The translations under genes and the position numbers were made by a program. A DNA stretch of 54,394 bases from the NCBI RefSeq assembly GCF_010672455.1, contig NZ_JAAHGO010000060.1:1-54394 (forward strand), read 5' to 3'. The notes beneath the pieces are model-generated. The model made no database searches. It worked only from the letters and a program-made list of their open reading frames with translations, and was not told where the DNA came from. The DNA is from Okeania sp. SIO2C9. Lineage in GTDB: Bacteria > Cyanobacteriota > Cyanobacteriia > Cyanobacteriales > Microcoleaceae. Positions 51,138-54,394 of this stretch are shown here, piece by piece (position 1 is the stretch's first letter; each line of letters opens with the position of its first letter).

Positions 51138-51982
51138 TGCACCTGATCATCATTTTGGGAGCTATTGGCCTATCTTATGTCCTCAGAAAAGCTTACTTTT
51201 TTGCTCCATGTAATTGGGGCCAACGTTGGGAGCGATCGCTGCTGTTATTTATTTCTCCTCCCATCATATTAATTACGACAGCCATTGCAGTTATTTGTAT
51301 GGGTCATCAAGGAGAGATGCTTGGACTATCTACTGGATGGTTTAGTTATTTATTGGCCTGGGGTTTTTGTGGATGGACAGCTATTTTAGGTTTGGTATTA
51401 GGTTATCAAGGTTGGCGGTCTGCACAAAAGGTGAATGATTATCCTCAGATAATGATTCAGGGTAAATCATTACGTTTACTGGATAATCCTATTTTATTTA
51501 GTGCCCAAATAGGCTTTTGGAATTCTCAGTTAGTAGTTAGTAAAGGACTTGTAGAAAGATTAAATTCCGAGCAACTTTATGCGGTGTTAAATCACGAACA
51601 AGCACATTATTATTATCGAGATAATTTTTGTTTTTTTTGGTTAGGTTGGTTAGGAAAAATTGCGCCTTTTTTACCAAATACTGAAATGTTGTGGCATGAA
51701 CTTTTGACTCTTCGAGAAGTGCGTGCCGATCAGTGGGCAAAAAAACAAGTTGATGGGTTATTATTGGCGGAGACTTTGTTGTTAATGGTGAGTGATCGTT
51801 TAACTCAGCCAGCTAATTTTGCTGCGGCATTTAGTTGTACAACTCCCCCTAACCGTTTGACGGAAAGAATTGATGCGTTATTAGCGGAACCAGATTTTTC
51901 TATACAACAAAATAATTATTGGTCTTGGAGTTGGATATTGTTAAATTTTTTCCCTTTAATAACTATGTTGTTTCATCAGTAA
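51137..51982 (+). CDS. petP: BlaR1-like M56 membrane metalloprotease PetP
   Basis: A 281-residue membrane protease with about four hydrophobic segments and the zinc motif His153-Glu154-x-x-His157 (LNHEQAHYYY), plus Glu194 in LREVRADQW as the probable third ligand. It lacks the penicillin-sensor domain of BlaR1, so it is the short M56 type. In Synechocystis PetP together with copper triggers loss of PetR. The translationally coupled start, overlapping petR by one base, and the adjacent petE and petJ support that role here. Confidence 0.87.
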   Translation: MHLIIILGAIGLSYVLRKAYFFAPCNWGQRWERSLLLFISPPIILITTAIAVICMGHQGEMLGLSTGWFSYLLAWGFCGWTAILGLVLGYQGWRSAQKVNDYPQIMIQGKSLRLLDNPILFSAQIGFWNSQLVVSKGLVERLNSEQLYAVLNHEQAHYYYRDNFCFFWLGWLGKIAPFLPNTEMLWHELLTLREVRADQWAKKQVDGLLLAETLLLMVSDRLTQPANFAAAFSCTTPPNRLTERIDALLAEPDFSIQQNNYWSWSWILLNFFPLITMLFHQ

Positions 51983-52649
51983 AAGAAGGGGTCATTTCAG
52001 TTATCAGTTATCAGTTATCAGTTATCAGGATGAGGAAGGAGGAATAGATGAATAATTATTATAGAAGGGAATAGGGAACAGTGGGAAAAATATTTCCCTG
52101 TCTTAAGGTTTATTATCATTCTATGTTCTAACCAACCCATTCTTTGCTATAGAGTAATTAGATTTATATCAGAGAAGAAAAAAAGAATCTCAATCTCAAT
52201 CAAGACATAAAGTGCCAGAGTTTAGAGGGTCATTTCAGTTATCAGTTATCAGTTATCAGTACCTCTAGTTAAAATCAAAGGCTGGAAATATTGAATTTTA
52301 TTTTTTTTCATCCCCTTGAAATGGGAGGCTTCAGACCTGATTTTTTGCTCATTAAAAACACCCTGAATTTCTTGATAAATTTTCATCTTTTACCTTTTTT
52401 AACCCAGAGATATAGCAATATGCACTGGTATGTTTACAAATTGCAGGAACTACTCAATAGACATCTCCAGAAAAGAGGGAGTAGGGGGAAAGAATTGAGA
52501 ATTTATGTGGGATGATTGATTGGATTTTTTATTTATTATTGGAGATGTCTAATAACTAAAAGTCTGATTATCAGCTTTTTATTCCCCCTATTGCCTATTG
52601 CCTGTTGCCTGTTGCCTGTTGCCTGTTGCCTGCGCAAAGCGCTATATAT
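51983..52649. repeat. Repeat-filled spacer
   Basis: No gene is supported. It has CAGTTAT tandem heptamers at 51998-52027 and 52231-52260, a CCCCTTGAAATGGGAGGC piece of the 14001-type element near 52310, and a TGCCTGT tandem heptamer at 52590-52632. Confidence 0.65.
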
Positions 52650-53201
52650 CTAAGCTGCTGACAAGAAATATTTTTGTCTTTTCTGATGCTGTAAATTATG
52701 CATATGTTCAAACAATTTCCAACAATATTCTTCAGAAAGTCCACAAGTTATAGCTCCTCTAAGTACAACATTCAAATACCAATCGTTAGGAGCTAATTCC
52801 TGAGGCAATTTATCTATAACAGTATAGGTACAAACCTCACTATATAATTTCCCCTGGCTATAAACTTCAACTATTTCTGGTCGATAACCACCGCAGTGAA
52901 TTTGCTTAATAAAATCGAACTTTACAGTTTCTCTTTCATCTAGACGAGGGCGCAACCTAAAAGGTAAATTATAAAGCACTCCTTCTACATTAGAATTCTG
53001 GTCTTTGACTACATCTAATGCTCCACAATTACGCTTTTCTGAATAACGATAAAATCCAATTCTATATCCTTTAAGTGTAGCCGGACCGATGACGTAAGGA
53101 TGGGTATTTTCTCCCATGGTTCTTTTTAAGTCTACAGGACACATACAAGAACCATAGGCAAAGTAGTAAAACTTTTTCTCTGTAGAAGTCTGCTTGTTCA
53201 T
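52650..53201 (-). CDS. Gamma-glutamylcyclotransferase-like protein
   Basis: The 183-residue protein has the GGCT/AIG2 fold signature YFAYGSCMCPVDLKR near 12-26, and an acidic DERE segment near 88-91 at the place of the catalytic Glu. Family members release 5-oxoproline from gamma-glutamyl compounds or trim gamma-glutamylamines. The exact substrate is not readable. The final region (HMHNLQHQKRQKYFLSAA) is basic. It is monocistronic. Confidence 0.85.
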   Translation of the reverse strand: MNKQTSTEKKFYYFAYGSCMCPVDLKRTMGENTHPYVIGPATLKGYRIGFYRYSEKRNCGALDVVKDQNSNVEGVLYNLPFRLRPRLDERETVKFDFIKQIHCGGYRPEIVEVYSQGKLYSEVCTYTVIDKLPQELAPNDWYLNVVLRGAITCGLSEEYCWKLFEHMHNLQHQKRQKYFLSAA

Positions 53202-53344
53202 CTTAGTTATTGATTTGAAACTATGAGTTAGTATATGTCTAGAATGACAAATTTGATTGGAGTATATACATTAAATTGTGCAGAATGTTTGATACTTTTT
53301 TCTGTTAGATTTTGCACAATATAGCGTTTTTATATGGGATATGG

Positions 53345-53446
53345 AGTGTGGGGAGTAGGGGAGTAGGGGAGTAGGGGAGATGGGGAGTAGGGGAGATGGG
53401 GAGTAGGGGAGATGGGGAGTAGGGGAGATGGGGAGATGGGGAGTGT
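53345..53446. repeat. GGGGAGTA / GGGGAGAT tandem repeat
   Basis: About a dozen short units (GGGGAGTAG, GGGGAGATG) in tandem. A complementary tract of CTCCCCAT units fills 54256-54394 at the right edge of the window. Confidence 0.9.
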
Positions 53447-53458
53447 GGTACATTTAAT

Positions 53459-54193
53459 CCTGTAAAAAATAGTGAGATAGGTTTCTAGCTGAGGAATTTT
53501 TATATTAGTCGAAGCAAAGATTAAAACACATCAAAAGCTGAAAACTCAGACAAGGAAATCTTCTACCTTCTGCCTTATATTTTGAGGGTGAAAAATAGAA
53601 TATTAAGCTTTTCATATACATTTTCCTTAAACAAATAATCCTGTAATATCATGTCCGGCAGCATCGGTCTTGTATAGCAAAGGTAAGGAAGAAGGAAGAG
53701 GGAAGAAGGAAGAGGGAAGAGAGAAGAGGAAGAAAGGCTACCCTCGCAAGAAAAAAACCATTATTTCCTGTAGATATTCACCCTTGGGTTTACACAAACG
53801 ATATAAACGGACATGATATAAAAAATAGTGAGATAGCTTCCTAGCTGAGGAATTTTTATATTAGTCGAAGCAAAGCTTGAAACACATCAAAAGCTGAAAA
53901 CTCAGACAAGGCAATATTCTAAATTCTGCCTTATATTTTGATGGTTAAAAATAGAAAATCAAGCTTTTCAGATACATTTTCCTTAAACAAATTAACCTGT
54001 TAAAAATAGTGAGATAGGTTCCTAGCTGAGGAATTTTTATATTAGTCGAAGCAAAGCTTGAAACACATCAAAAGCTGAAAACTTAGATAAGGAAATCTTC
54101 TACCTTCTGCCTTATATTTTGAGGATTAAAAATAGAAAATCAAGCTTTTCATATACATTTTCCTTAAACAAATAATCCTGTAAAAAATAGTGA
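53459..54193. repeat. Three copies of a ~180-bp direct repeat
   Basis: Units start near 53461, 53821 and 54001 (AAAAATAGTGAGATAG..., CTAGCTGAGGAATTTTTATA, CAAAAGCTGAAAACT, TTCCTTAAACAAAT). Copies 2 and 3 adjoin directly. Copy 1 is separated from copy 2 by the MITE at 53647-53818. The start of a fourth unit is cut by another MITE end at 54194. Confidence 0.9.
53647..53818. mobile_element. MITE with perfect 11-bp ends and TAA target duplication
   Basis: 172 bp with ends TATCATGTCCG and CGGACATGATA, flanked by TAA at 53644-53646 and 53819-53821. The neighbouring 180-bp repeats give the empty site (CCTG-TAA-AAAATAG), so the net insertion is exactly 175 bp, i.e. element plus one 3-bp duplication. 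The interior is GGAAGAA-type tandem repeat. Confidence 0.9.
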
Positions 54194-54394
54194 TATCAAA
54201 TCCGTTTAATTCGGCACGTAAAAAATGTTCCATCTTCAACCATTACCAAATATTTCTCTCACTCCCCATCTCCCCATCTCCCACACTCCCACACTCCCAC
54301 ACTCCCCATCTCCCCATCTCCCCATCTCCCCATCTCCCACACTCCCACACTCCCACACTCCCACACTCCCCATCTCCCCATCTCCCCATCTCCA
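54194..54394. mobile_element. Left part of a further MITE, cut by the window edge
   Basis: Begins TATCAAATCCG after a TGA flank within the fourth 180-bp repeat unit (AAAAATAG-TGA). The rest to the edge is mostly CTCCCCAT/CTCCCACA tandem repeat. The right end is not in the window. Confidence 0.6.

Noticed and set aside
53345-54394. Tandem repeats at the right edge as a CRISPR array
   Set aside because: Units are 8-16 bp without constant-length unique spacers, and the 180-bp repeats are far too long.

Overview
The window is about 54 kb of an AT-rich cyanobacterial chromosome. This rests on psaC, psbY, petE, petJ, Ycf35 and TIGR02652-type proteins, many GCGATCGC (HIP1) octamers, and long intergenic spacers full of short tandem heptamers and small inverted-repeat elements. 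Gene content and repeat load resemble large filamentous Oscillatoriales (Trichodesmium/Okeania-like), but that placement is an impression, not a search result. I found no rRNA, tRNA or CRISPR array.

Layout. 0.8-3.5 kb (minus): a cupin, a chloramphenicol-acetyltransferase-like acyltransferase and a MATE exporter in a row. 4.4-7.8 kb: psaC and an HdrB-like protein (minus), then acpP-fabF (plus). 8-10.2 kb (minus): a lipoxygenase with an N-terminal membrane segment in place of the usual N-terminal domain. 10.9-13 kb: tkt. 13.1-17.6 kb: an accessory island with an intact PIN-type toxin-antitoxin pair, a broken STAND ATPase gene, an EF-hand/methyltransferase fusion and two decayed copies of the toxin-antitoxin pair. 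18.3-21.6 kb: a GT4 glycosyltransferase and a cysteine desulfurase. 22-24.8 kb: a nuclease-like orphan, a CHAT-domain remnant, a collapsed TnpB element beside a PIN fragment, and a repeat cluster. 24.8-32.4 kb (minus): TspO, a 1424-residue six-GAF histidine kinase whose second GAF has a bilin-type Cys-His, and a LuxR-type response regulator. 32.5-34.2 kb: a stand-alone tnpB element. 34.3-47 kb: housekeeping and photosynthesis genes (map, PepSY-like, VOC, TIGR02652, gamma-carbonic anhydrase-like, psbY, a Na+/H+ antiporter, a ferredoxin-Ycf35-DUF2997 cluster, a saccharopine-dehydrogenase-like protein, flavodoxin), then four copies of a long direct repeat. 47-53 kb: a TPR protein, petJ, petE, the BlaI/BlaR-type pair petR-petP, and a gamma-glutamylcyclotransferase-like gene.

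How the genes connect. petJ, petE, petR and petP form a self-contained copper switch between cytochrome c6 and plastocyanin. The same 11-bp palindrome lies upstream of petJ and between the divergent petE and petR. acpP-fabF is a fatty-acid elongation pair. The kinase and the response regulator may form one sensory pathway. The main novelties are the calmodulin-like methyltransferase fusion, the membrane-anchored lipoxygenase, the cupin/acyltransferase/MATE cassette, and a family of MITE-like elements for which comparison of filled and empty sites shows a 3-bp TNA target duplication.
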